Shown here one piece after another: positions 50,879 through 58,218 of a stretch of 64,000 bases of DNA (positions are counted from its first letter, which is position 1; each line of letters begins with the position of its first letter). The position numbers were made by a program, and so were the translations under genes. A model generated the notes under the pieces. That model had not been told where the DNA came from and searched no databases. It worked only from the letters and a program-made list of their open reading frames with translations. This stretch comes from an uncultured Clostridia bacterium (GTDB taxonomy: Bacteria; Bacillota; Clostridia; Christensenellales; UBA1242). The DNA lies in NCBI GenBank assembly GCA_934747885.1, contig CAKVHE010000002.1, positions 248,001-312,000 on the forward strand, given 5' to 3'.

Positions 50879-53158
50879 ATGAAAACAAATGTTGAAGTAA
50901 AGACGTATTTAAAGCGTAAATTATACACAGTTTTATTATTTGTGCTATCCTCAATTGTGATAGAGAGTTTTCTCTTTATCACTTTGGGGTTTGGCATTTT
51001 TCCAAAATATTTCTGTTTTGATTTAGCCCTTATATTGTTTTTTGCTTCAATTATTTTTATTTTGCCGTTTGGTTGGTTTCAAGATTTTTTCGTGTGTTTT
51101 GTGTTGTTTTTACAAATATTACTTGCGTTTATAAACGTGTGCATAAACAATTCTTTAACCGATGTTTTTACCTTTGATATGTTAAGCTTGGTGGACGAAA
51201 CGGCAAGGGTGTTAACTACGGATATGATACCGTTTGGCGCCTTAATTTTTTATGTTATTTTATTTGGCCTAGATATAACTGGCGTTGTGCTATTGCATAA
51301 AATTAAAGTAAAAAAGTTTGCAAGGCGTGACGCTATAAAATTTGTACTACGCGATATCACCATTGGCGCATTAACTTTTTGTTTTGCACTTTATTCTTTT
51401 GCAATCGTGGCATTGCCGGGCTCGAAAGGGGATGAACTTTACTATTTTTCGGATAGTATGTTGCACAACACCTTTAGTTCCAACCGCCAAAGTTTGGCAA
51501 AATTTGGATCTTGGGGTTTTTACTTTGAAGAATTTTTTAGGCGCTTTTACACAGTTGAACCACGAGTAAGGTACAGCAGAGTAGAACTGGAATCGTATGC
51601 AAATTCTAGCGAATATAACCCAAAAGATCAGCCGCTTTATGGCAAGGCCAAAGGCGACAATGTGCTTGCTATTATGATGGAGTCGTTTGAATGGTATGTT
51701 ATAAATCCGGAACTAACGCCAACTTTATATGCTTTGGCGCGTGGTTACAATTTTGGCACCAAAGCTGATGGCTATAAAAACTTTAATTTTTATGAGTTTA
51801 GTAAAGATGAAGATGGCTTTACAGTGCTTGATCGCACCGACTACGATTATAACGAAACGGGAAAAAAGTATATAAAAAATTTAATTGAACTATTTAATGA
51901 TGAATCTCTTTTTGATAACTTTGGCTTGCATTTAACCAACTATTATTCAAAAGCGAAAACCGATTATTCAGAAGCAAGTGTAATTTTGGGCAACTATCCA
52001 TACAACGAAAGCTTTACCACGCATGGTGGGGTGTTTGGGTATAGTTCAAAAAACTTGTATGAAGACATAAGTTATGAGTTTACTCTTCCAAATTTGCTAA
52101 AAAGCAGTGGGGCGGTAGATGTTGCCAACTATATGCACGGATATATTTCCACCTTTTATGGTAGAGATAAACTTATTCCACAATTTGGTTTTGATAATAG
52201 TTTGTTTTTGGATCAAATGTCATCAAAAATAGAAACGCAAAATCGCTTGTCGCATTGTGCAAAAGATAGTCAAATTATGGATTATTACTTAAACATTGCA
52301 CAAAACTCATTTATGCCAAAGGATAAAAAGTTTTTGAGTTTTTATACTTCGGTAACTACACATGGGGAATATAGTGAGAATCCACTTTTAACAAAGCATT
52401 ATGAGTTTGTAGATTCTATAGATTATTTTGGCAAAACGGTGGATGGCACCAATAACGCAGACATAAGCGAGCAGCGTGCAAGCGAGGTGCGCACTTATAT
52501 GGCGTCAGCGCTAGACCTAGAATATGCAGTCACAATTGCCCTAAAATACCTTATGGACAACGATATGTTCGAAAATACTACCATTGCTATGTATGCCGAC
52601 CATCAAGCATATTATGATGGTTTGGATGTGGAATACAAAGGTAAATACTTTTCAAACAATCCAAAATATAAGTCTTCGCCAATTTGTTTTGAAAACGCAA
52701 CTTCGTATAATGATGATTATTCAATAATTAGCCAAGACCGCTTTAAGGTTCCTGCCTTTATTTATTCAACCAAAATTACCAATGAGGTGGTTGGCGGAAA
52801 GGAAGGGCATAACATAACCAAACTTACTTGTGCGTTTGATTTAACCACAACAATTTTCAACTTGCTGGGCGTCGATTACATCTCAAGTTATTATATGGGT
52901 TATCCGGTAATCTGTAAAACGCAGAATGCCTTAGGAGAAGTTGTTGACCTTGGTGTAAAATCAATTATTTCGCCAACAGGTGGTATTTTTGATTTGTATA
53001 TCTATACTGAAGACGGGGTTAGTATAAAGTATGCAAAAAAATCAATTGACAAAACAGAATACGCAAAAAGCTTTTCGTATGAAGTTGTAAAACAACTAGA
53101 AAGGTGGTACAAAATTTCCGCGCTTTACAATTATGACATGCTAAGATACAATAAGTAA
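50879..53158 (+). CDS. LtaS-like sulfatase-fold membrane protein
   Basis: 759 residues from ATG 50879. Five membrane spans fill about 14-200, then an extracellular alkaline-phosphatase/sulfatase domain. NVLAIMMESFEW near 262 supplies the first metal Glu, T361 in AKTDYSEASV aligns with the nucleophilic Thr of LtaS (GKTSDSE), TTHGEY near 495 and YADHQAYYDG near 575 supply the other metal ligands. LtaS-type enzymes polymerise glycerol-phosphate from phosphatidylglycerol into lipoteichoic acid. Whether this one is a polymerase or primase is open. No SD; the promoter suggests leaderless translation. Confidence 0.85.
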   Translation: MKTNVEVKTYLKRKLYTVLLFVLSSIVIESFLFITLGFGIFPKYFCFDLALILFFASIIFILPFGWFQDFFVCFVLFLQILLAFINVCINNSLTDVFTFDMLSLVDETARVLTTDMIPFGALIFYVILFGLDITGVVLLHKIKVKKFARRDAIKFVLRDITIGALTFCFALYSFAIVALPGSKGDELYYFSDSMLHNTFSSNRQSLAKFGSWGFYFEEFFRRFYTVEPRVRYSRVELESYANSSEYNPKDQPLYGKAKGDNVLAIMMESFEWYVINPELTPTLYALARGYNFGTKADGYKNFNFYEFSKDEDGFTVLDRTDYDYNETGKKYIKNLIELFNDESLFDNFGLHLTNYYSKAKTDYSEASVILGNYPYNESFTTHGGVFGYSSKNLYEDISYEFTLPNLLKSSGAVDVANYMHGYISTFYGRDKLIPQFGFDNSLFLDQMSSKIETQNRLSHCAKDSQIMDYYLNIAQNSFMPKDKKFLSFYTSVTTHGEYSENPLLTKHYEFVDSIDYFGKTVDGTNNADISEQRASEVRTYMASALDLEYAVTIALKYLMDNDMFENTTIAMYADHQAYYDGLDVEYKGKYFSNNPKYKSSPICFENATSYNDDYSIISQDRFKVPAFIYSTKITNEVVGGKEGHNITKLTCAFDLTTTIFNLLGVDYISSYYMGYPVICKTQNALGEVVDLGVKSIISPTGGIFDLYIYTEDGVSIKYAKKSIDKTEYAKSFSYEVVKQLERWYKISALYNYDMLRYNK

Positions 53159-53170
53159 ATTTAACATAAA

Positions 53171-53201
53171 AAAACAACCGATATAGTTCGGTTGTTTTTT
53201 G
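53171..53201. terminator. Bidirectional terminator
   Basis: AACAACCGA, loop TATAG, TCGGTTGTT, with A-tract and T-tract on either side, between the LtaS-like gene and the minus-strand TSCPD gene. Confidence 0.87.
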
Positions 53202-53202
53202 C

Positions 53203-53454
53203 TTATAAATTATTTTTTTGTTTGTAGTCTTCTAACGCTTTTGTTAGTTGGTCAGGGCAGGATGTGCCGTTACGGCATTGAATGCCTTTTAATTTAGCAA
53301 TAACATCATCAATTTCCATACCTTGCACTAGTTTTGAAATGCCTTGTGAGTTGCCTGAGCATCCGCCAATAACTTTCAAACTTTTAATTTTGTTTCCATC
53401 AAAATCTAGCAAAAATTGTCTGGCGCAAATGCCTTTTGGATAATAACTAAACAT
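53203..53454 (-). CDS. TSCPD-domain protein (TIGR03905-like)
   Basis: 83 residues: YYPKGICARQFLLDFDGN, VIGGCSGNSQGISKLVQGM, KLKGIQCRNGTSCPDQLTKAL. The TSCPD tetrad near the C-terminus and the GGCxGNxxGI tract define this small family, related to the C-terminal zinc region of class II ribonucleotide reductases. Four Cys residues may bind a metal. RBS AAAGGGGG on the minus strand. Function not established. It follows the DUF4364 gene with 13 bases between. Confidence 0.9.
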   Translation of the reverse strand: MFSYYPKGICARQFLLDFDGNKIKSLKVIGGCSGNSQGISKLVQGMEIDDVIAKLKGIQCRNGTSCPDQLTKALEDYKQKNNL

Positions 53455-53467
53455 TGTTGTCCCCCTT

Positions 53468-53998
53468 TTAATTTAATAGAATATCATAAATACTTGCATA
53501 AACTTTGCTTGCACTGGTTTGCCAAATTTGTTGCAATTCTTTGGCGGTGTCTTGTTCTTGCACATTAAGTTTTAGTTCTAGTTTGGTAGTGTTAAAGTCA
53601 ATTATTTTTAAAATTACCGTGTAAGACCCATCATTGTTTTTAAAGCAATCGCTAAAATACTCTTGTTTACGTTTGGTGCTAAGTTGGTTGGCTTTAATGT
53701 ATTCGCAAATGTTGTCGCGTAGGCTGGTTGGAATTTCATTATAAAAGAACGACAAGCACGAATGACCTTCGGCAGTAATAGAATAGTATTTTATGTTGCT
53801 AGAAGCGCGCTTTTCTTGGATGTAGCCAGATTTTACTAGTTCGCTTAATGCGATTTTGCAAGTAAAGTAGGTAAGCCATTTGTTTTGATAGTAACACATA
53901 TCAAATAAACTATCTTCGGTTAGATCGCACTCCATTTTTTCGAGAACAAATAGCAAGATCAGTTTGCCGGTTGTTTCATCGCTTTCATATTCAATCAT
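53468..53998 (-). CDS. DUF4364 family protein (winged-helix-like)
   Basis: 176 residues. GKLILLFVLEKMECDLTEDSLFDMCYYQNKWLTYFTCKIALSELVKSGYIQ matches DUF4364, a family with an N-terminal winged-helix-like DNA-binding region, and KYYSITAEGHSCLSFFYNEIP is the usual wing and linker. It probably acts as a transcription factor, targets unknown. RBS AAAGGAG. It heads a two-gene minus-strand operon with the TSCPD gene. Confidence 0.87.
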   Translation of the reverse strand: MIEYESDETTGKLILLFVLEKMECDLTEDSLFDMCYYQNKWLTYFTCKIALSELVKSGYIQEKRASSNIKYYSITAEGHSCLSFFYNEIPTSLRDNICEYIKANQLSTKRKQEYFSDCFKNNDGSYTVILKIIDFNTTKLELKLNVQEQDTAKELQQIWQTSASKVYASIYDILLN

Positions 53999-54024
53999 TG
54001 CGTTGCTCCTTTAATTTCCTTAAT

Positions 54025-54033
54025 ATTATACCA
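54025..54033 (-). promoter_or_regulatory. Extended -10 promoter
   Basis: On the minus strand: TGG then TATAAT (54030-54025), about 27 bases before the DUF4364 start. No good -35. Confidence 0.65.
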
Positions 54034-54072
54034 AACTTTACCACAAATTGAAATAGTTTTTGAAAAATTTAT

Positions 54073-54101
54073 TTGACAAAAATGGTTTTAATTTTTACAC
54101 T
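54073..54101 (+). promoter_or_regulatory. Sigma-A promoter
   Basis: TTGACA (54073-54078), 17-base spacer, TACACT (54096-54101). A second -10-like TGGTAAAAT lies at 54107-54115. Confidence 0.72.
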
Positions 54102-54137
54102 AAATATGGTAAAATAGGTATAGTGAGGAAAGATGAA

Positions 54138-54845
54138 ATGGCAAAAGAAAATGCTCTAAAAAGTTTTGAAAATGCTTGTGATAATTTGGTAAAAAGTAAG
54201 TATGTTTTAATAGATAAATCAATAAGTGAAATACTTAAAACTATCGCGCAAAATCAAGATTTGTACAACTACTTGGCGGTAAGTGTTCTTAATTACAATT
54301 TTTTAAAAGATTATAAAAAAGCGGTTTCGGTGGACGGCCAATTTTTGGTTCCGGAAAGCAAAGAACAAAACATTGCCTTTTGTTTTTGTCTTTTAAATAG
54401 CATTGATTCGCGCAAGATAAATATCACTAGCTTGATAGATAACCACTTTTCAAAAGATGGAATAGAGGGGTTTGATTTGTTTTGTGAAAAAATTATTTTG
54501 CCGTTTAAGCGCAATTTAAGTGAGTGCTATTTAAGCGATAATATCCCTAATGCAAGCGATGAAATTGAACAAAAAATAGAAGCAAATTTTGCTCTAAGTG
54601 TAGAGGTAAAACAACGTTTGCAATACCTTTTAAATGAACTAATTTCGTCCGTAATAAACTTGAAGCGTATAGATACCATTCATAAAAATGACGTCTGTTT
54701 TGCACTAAAAATGGGGGTCGAGTGTTTAATCAAGGACGATGTTTCGACCGCTTATGGGCTGTTTTTGATTGTTATATACGATACTAAGGTTTACAAAAAG
54801 TTGAAAAATCAAATTTTGGAGATAAAACAACTTTTTAATAATTAA
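54138..54845 (+). CDS. Uncharacterised helical cytoplasmic protein
   Basis: 235 residues from ATG 54138, with GAGGAAAG 5 bases upstream; an upstream in-frame start at 54060 would run through the promoter. The sequence looks all-helical: ENACDNLVKSKYVLIDKSISEILKTIA, NYNFLKDYKKA, VKQRLQYLLNELISSVINL. No membrane span, signal or catalytic motif. No family recognised. It is transcribed divergently from the DUF4364 regulator, so control by it is conceivable. Confidence 0.65.
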   Translation: MAKENALKSFENACDNLVKSKYVLIDKSISEILKTIAQNQDLYNYLAVSVLNYNFLKDYKKAVSVDGQFLVPESKEQNIAFCFCLLNSIDSRKINITSLIDNHFSKDGIEGFDLFCEKIILPFKRNLSECYLSDNIPNASDEIEQKIEANFALSVEVKQRLQYLLNELISSVINLKRIDTIHKNDVCFALKMGVECLIKDDVSTAYGLFLIVIYDTKVYKKLKNQILEIKQLFNN

Positions 54846-54938
54846 AAATGCAGGCGCCAAATTTTTAGCTAAATTGCTCTCTAAAAATTAAATTTTTTTG
54901 GCAAAAATTTAGTGCACATTGAAACCAATTAAACAAAA

Positions 54939-54965
54939 AAAATTGCTGACAAAGTCAGCAATTGA
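54939..54965 (-). terminator. Terminator of tRNA-Glu
   Basis: AATTGCTGAC, loop AAA, GTCAGCAATT, with a long T-run on the minus strand directly after the tRNA. The stretch 54846-54938 holds a second loose AT-rich palindrome (about 54858-54902) that may end the plus-strand gene. Confidence 0.87.
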
Positions 54966-55040
54966 TGGTACCACCACGGGGATTCGAACCCCGATTACCA
55001 GCGTGAGAGGCTAGCGTCCTAACCCTTAGACGATGATGGC
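54966..55040 (-). tRNA. tRNA-Glu (anticodon CTC)
   Basis: 75 bases on the minus strand. Acceptor GCCATCA pairs with TGGTGGT (with G-T pairs). Anticodon stem CTAGC/GCTGG carries loop CTCTCAC, anticodon CTC (reads GAG). The D arm TCTAAGGGTTAGGA and T arm CGGGGTTCGAATCCCCG are typical of tRNA-Glu. The CCA end is encoded. Confidence 0.95.
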
Positions 55041-55056
55041 ATCTAAACTAAAAAAG

Positions 55057-55085
55057 AGTATAACACATAAATTTACAAATTGCAA
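55057..55085 (-). promoter_or_regulatory. Promoter of tRNA-Glu
   Basis: On the minus strand: TTGCAA (55085-55080), 17-base spacer, TATACT (55062-55057), 16 bases before the tRNA. Confidence 0.85.
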
Positions 55086-55100
55086 TAAAAATTTTGACTT

Positions 55101-56615
55101 ATGAAAAAATGGTTTAATATACGAATCGTGGTTTTGCTATTGCTTTCACTAATTTATGGCAACTTTCTCGTTTATTCAATTTATTTGAAAAACGTAACGC
55201 TTGCCATAATTTTATTTGTTAGTAGTATTCTATTTTTTGGCTTTTATCTGCTACTTGCAAAAGCAAATTTATCTGTAATAATAAAAGAACATTACAAAAA
55301 GTTTATTGCTATGTTGATAGCTTTTCTAGTTGGTGGTGCGTCGCTTGCAATAAAAGTAAATGTATATAAGTCTAGTGCAGAAAGTATTGATGATGCTACA
55401 TTTGTTGGGGTAGTTGAAAGTGTGGACGAGTATGATGGTAACACTAGGCTGATTTTAAGGAATATAACAAACTACGCTACTGGCAAAAGTTTTAGAGGTG
55501 TGGTTGCTGTTTATGTTTATGGAGATAACAGTACTAGCAAGTTTGATGTAGTTAAAGTAAGTGGGAAATATAAAGCCTACGAATATAAATCAGAAAAAGG
55601 TATTTCTAAACTTTTAAGTAGCAACCAAGTCGGAACCATGAGTACTAGCAGCAGAAAGGTGGAGTTTATAGAAAGAGAGAAAAGTCCACGTAGTGCAATT
55701 GTAACAAAGGTTGAACAAACATTAAAAGAAACCATGCCTACCGAAAATGCAAGCATCGCAATAGGTATGTTGTTTGGGGATAAGTCTGGAATTGCAGAAG
55801 ACACAATGGGAGATTTTAAAACGGTTGGTGTAGCCCACTTGTTTGCTGTTTCTGGTTTGCATATTGGCTTTTTGTTTTTAATTGTAAATTTTATTTGTAG
55901 TAAACTATTTAAAAATAAATACCTGAGCACATTGTTAATTTTTTGTACCATGCTTGGTTACGCCTATCTTTGTGATTTTTCGCCGTCCGTTTGTCGCGCG
56001 GTAATTATGAATAGCGTTTTGATGCTTGCAACTCTTACGGGTCGGCAGTACGATGGGCTAACTTCACTTGCAACGGCGGGCATTATTATCTTGCTTATTG
56101 ATCCCGCCGACTTGTATCGTGCTAGTTTTGTGTTAAGTTTTATGGTGGTACTTGCAATCTTTGAGTTTAACCCAATAATTGCAAACACAAAAATTATGAA
56201 GGCGTGTCCGCCTAAAATTGCATCTAGTTTGTCAATGGGTATAAGTTCACAAGTTGGCTCGTTGCCAATTATGTTGTATTATTTTAAAAGTACTTCGTTT
56301 GTTTCGGTGTTCGCAAATTTTTACATAATACCGGTTGCAACAATAACTTATATTTTTATAATGGTGGCATTGCCGGTGGTAATCTTAATGCCTTTTATGT
56401 CTTTTGTTATGTGGGTGCCAAATGTGCTTTTGTCGTTTATTTCATTTTTGGCAAACGTGTTTAGCTCAAGCCCTTTGCAAGTAAATATGTCGCTTACGGC
56501 AATGTGGGTAATTGCTATTTATGCGCTGCTATTTTTGTCCAGTGAATATAGTTTTTTAAAGAAGAAATATATTTATTTTTCTATCGCGAGTGTATTAGTT
56601 TTGTGTTTTGTTTAA
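55101..56615 (+). CDS. comEC: ComEC/Rec2-type competence protein lacking the hydrolase domain
   Basis: 504 residues. Two N-terminal membrane spans plus an OB-like DUF4131 region (about 85-180, FVGVVESVDEYDGNTRLILRNI) are followed by the competence channel domain: GMLFGDKSGI, FKTVGVAHLFAVSGLHIGFL near 250, FSPSVCRAVIM near 295, DPADLYRASFVLSF. ComEC conducts incoming DNA. In B. subtilis it is about 776 residues and ends in a metallo-beta-lactamase-like domain; here the protein stops at the end of the membrane domain. No RBS was seen. It lies just upstream of holA, the classical order. Confidence 0.9.
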   Translation: MKKWFNIRIVVLLLLSLIYGNFLVYSIYLKNVTLAIILFVSSILFFGFYLLLAKANLSVIIKEHYKKFIAMLIAFLVGGASLAIKVNVYKSSAESIDDATFVGVVESVDEYDGNTRLILRNITNYATGKSFRGVVAVYVYGDNSTSKFDVVKVSGKYKAYEYKSEKGISKLLSSNQVGTMSTSSRKVEFIEREKSPRSAIVTKVEQTLKETMPTENASIAIGMLFGDKSGIAEDTMGDFKTVGVAHLFAVSGLHIGFLFLIVNFICSKLFKNKYLSTLLIFCTMLGYAYLCDFSPSVCRAVIMNSVLMLATLTGRQYDGLTSLATAGIIILLIDPADLYRASFVLSFMVVLAIFEFNPIIANTKIMKACPPKIASSLSMGISSQVGSLPIMLYYFKSTSFVSVFANFYIIPVATITYIFIMVALPVVILMPFMSFVMWVPNVLLSFISFLANVFSSSPLQVNMSLTAMWVIAIYALLFLSSEYSFLKKKYIYFSIASVLVLCFV

Positions 56616-56622
56616 ATGTAAC

Positions 56623-56650
56623 TAGACAAAATGAAAAAAGTGTGTAAAAT
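56623..56650 (+). promoter_or_regulatory. Promoter of holA
   Basis: TAGACA (56623-56628), 16-base spacer, TAAAAT (56645-56650), followed at once by the RBS AGGAGT. Confidence 0.65.
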
Positions 56651-56663
56651 AGGAGTAGTAGAT

Positions 56664-57626
56664 ATGAAATTTGTTGAATTAAAATTTAATATTGCAAAAG
56701 GCTTAAAACTTGGTTACGTTATTTATGGTGACGATGCTTTTTTGATAGACAACTCAATTGCGCTAATTGTAAAGGCGCTTGCTCTTACCATGCCGGAAAT
56801 TAACAAGGTGGTTTATGATGAAACCAAACTATCTTTTGCTGAAATTGTAAAAGAGGCGCAGGGTATTCCTTTTATAGATGAAAAACGCGTGGTTATTGTA
56901 AAAGATTATAAACCAACTGATGTAAAAAATGATGTAAAACTTTTGGCTGAAAAAAAAGAGGCGCTAGCACATAACTGCTTTATTTTGACTACTGGTGAAA
57001 GTGCCGAGGTTGCCAAAAAATTTGAGGGTGTGCTTGAAGCGGTAGATTGTAACCATCTAGATGAGCGAATGCTTTATAATTGGATCGTTCAAAAGGTCGG
57101 CAAAAGTGGAAAACAAATCACCGAAAATGGGGCGAACCTTTTAATCAATTATTGCAACGGTGATTTAACGCGTATTTCAACCGAAACCACAAAACTAATT
57201 TCTGCTACCGATTTAATTGACGATAAAGTTGTTAAAAACTTGGTGGTACCAGACCCAGAGTTTGAAATTTTTGAACTAACTGACGCGCTGTCGGCAAAAG
57301 ACAATAAAAAAGTTTTTGACATAATAAATGCACTAGTTGCAAAAGATAAAAATAGTGTTGGGCTAGTACAATTTTTATATTCAACTTTTAGAAGACTGCT
57401 TTTGGTTAGTTTGTCTACTGAAGACGAAAACACTTTGGGTGCCAAACTTGGCATAAAGCCATACGCTGTAAAAATGGCGCGCAAACAAGCAAAAAAATTT
57501 ACAATAAAAGATTTAAAGTTAATTAACACAAACTTATCTCAAATTGATGTAAAAATTAAAGAGGGTAAGCTTCCTGCTGATTTTTCTATTGAATATGCAG
57601 TGTGCAAAATTTTACTTATGAGGTAA
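56664..57626 (+). CDS. holA: DNA polymerase III delta subunit
   Basis: 320 residues from ATG 56664 (AGGAGT 8 bases upstream); an earlier in-frame ATG at 56631 would overlap the promoter. The clamp-loader wrench: YVIYGDDAFLIDNSIALIV near 20-38, FIDEKRVVIVKDY near 75, LTTGESAEVAKKFEG, ELTDALSAKDNKKVFDIINAL near 215, FLYSTFRRLLLVS, LGIKPYAVKMARKQAKKFT near 265-283. All are typical of HolA. It is sequence-divergent but full length. The next gene starts 1 base after its stop. Confidence 0.9.
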   Translation: MKFVELKFNIAKGLKLGYVIYGDDAFLIDNSIALIVKALALTMPEINKVVYDETKLSFAEIVKEAQGIPFIDEKRVVIVKDYKPTDVKNDVKLLAEKKEALAHNCFILTTGESAEVAKKFEGVLEAVDCNHLDERMLYNWIVQKVGKSGKQITENGANLLINYCNGDLTRISTETTKLISATDLIDDKVVKNLVVPDPEFEIFELTDALSAKDNKKVFDIINALVAKDKNSVGLVQFLYSTFRRLLLVSLSTEDENTLGAKLGIKPYAVKMARKQAKKFTIKDLKLINTNLSQIDVKIKEGKLPADFSIEYAVCKILLMR

Positions 57627-57627
57627 T

Positions 57628-58218
57628 ATGCAAAAAGTAAGTATATTAAAAAATTTTAGAGTGAGGTTTAAAGTAAACGACAAATACAAATCGTTTCGCG
57701 AGTCAATTGCGAGCGTTTATTTGTTTTATGTTTCCTTGCTGGTGTATTTATTTTTGCCAACCATAAGGTACACCAATTCGCTAGGGCTTAATTTAACAAC
57801 ACTTGTTGGTTTTAGCGACTATTGGTCAAATTTGGTAGTTTTAGTTTTGGCGGTTAGTTTTTTGGTACATCTAATTTATGCCATGATCTTTTCGTTTATC
57901 TCAAGTTCAACAATAAATAATCTTAGAGAGTTTTTGGATAAAAACCGTATTACCAAATATTTGTACTTTTGGTTTGGGGTTCGCAACTTTGTTGTCGGCG
58001 CGTTTAGAGTAATTGAATTTTTTGTGCCTACGCTGATAGTTTTTGACTTTTTTGTAAATATAATATTGTCATTGGCAGCTGTGGCAATGTGCTTTTTTGA
58101 TTTAAAAAAACATGTATATACTGACGTGTTTGCCGGCGTGCAGTTCGGCCCATTTATTTCGGGCTTTTATTGGTACTACACCATAGTGGTTGTTTTTGAG
58201 GTGGTGAGTTGCTTATGA
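57628..58218 (+). CDS. Multi-span membrane protein beside the pseudo-peptidase
   Basis: 196 residues with about four or five membrane spans (28-48, 65-90, 115-135, 140-160, 175-195) and a basic N-terminus (KNFRVRFKVNDKYKSF). No conserved motif was recognised. GAGG in the last holA codons can serve as RBS. Its TGA stop overlaps the next gene's ATG (ATGA), so it is coupled to the M28-like protein. These two genes are not part of the standard comEC-holA-rpsT-gpr block. Confidence 0.62.
   Translation: MQKVSILKNFRVRFKVNDKYKSFRESIASVYLFYVSLLVYLFLPTIRYTNSLGLNLTTLVGFSDYWSNLVVLVLAVSFLVHLIYAMIFSFISSSTINNLREFLDKNRITKYLYFWFGVRNFVVGAFRVIEFFVPTLIVFDFFVNIILSLAAVAMCFFDLKKHVYTDVFAGVQFGPFISGFYWYYTIVVVFEVVSCL

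Noticed and set aside
57628..58218. Recoding of TGA as tryptophan (Mollicutes-type code).
   Set aside because: TGA ends this gene in a classical ATGA overlap and Trp is coded by TGG throughout.
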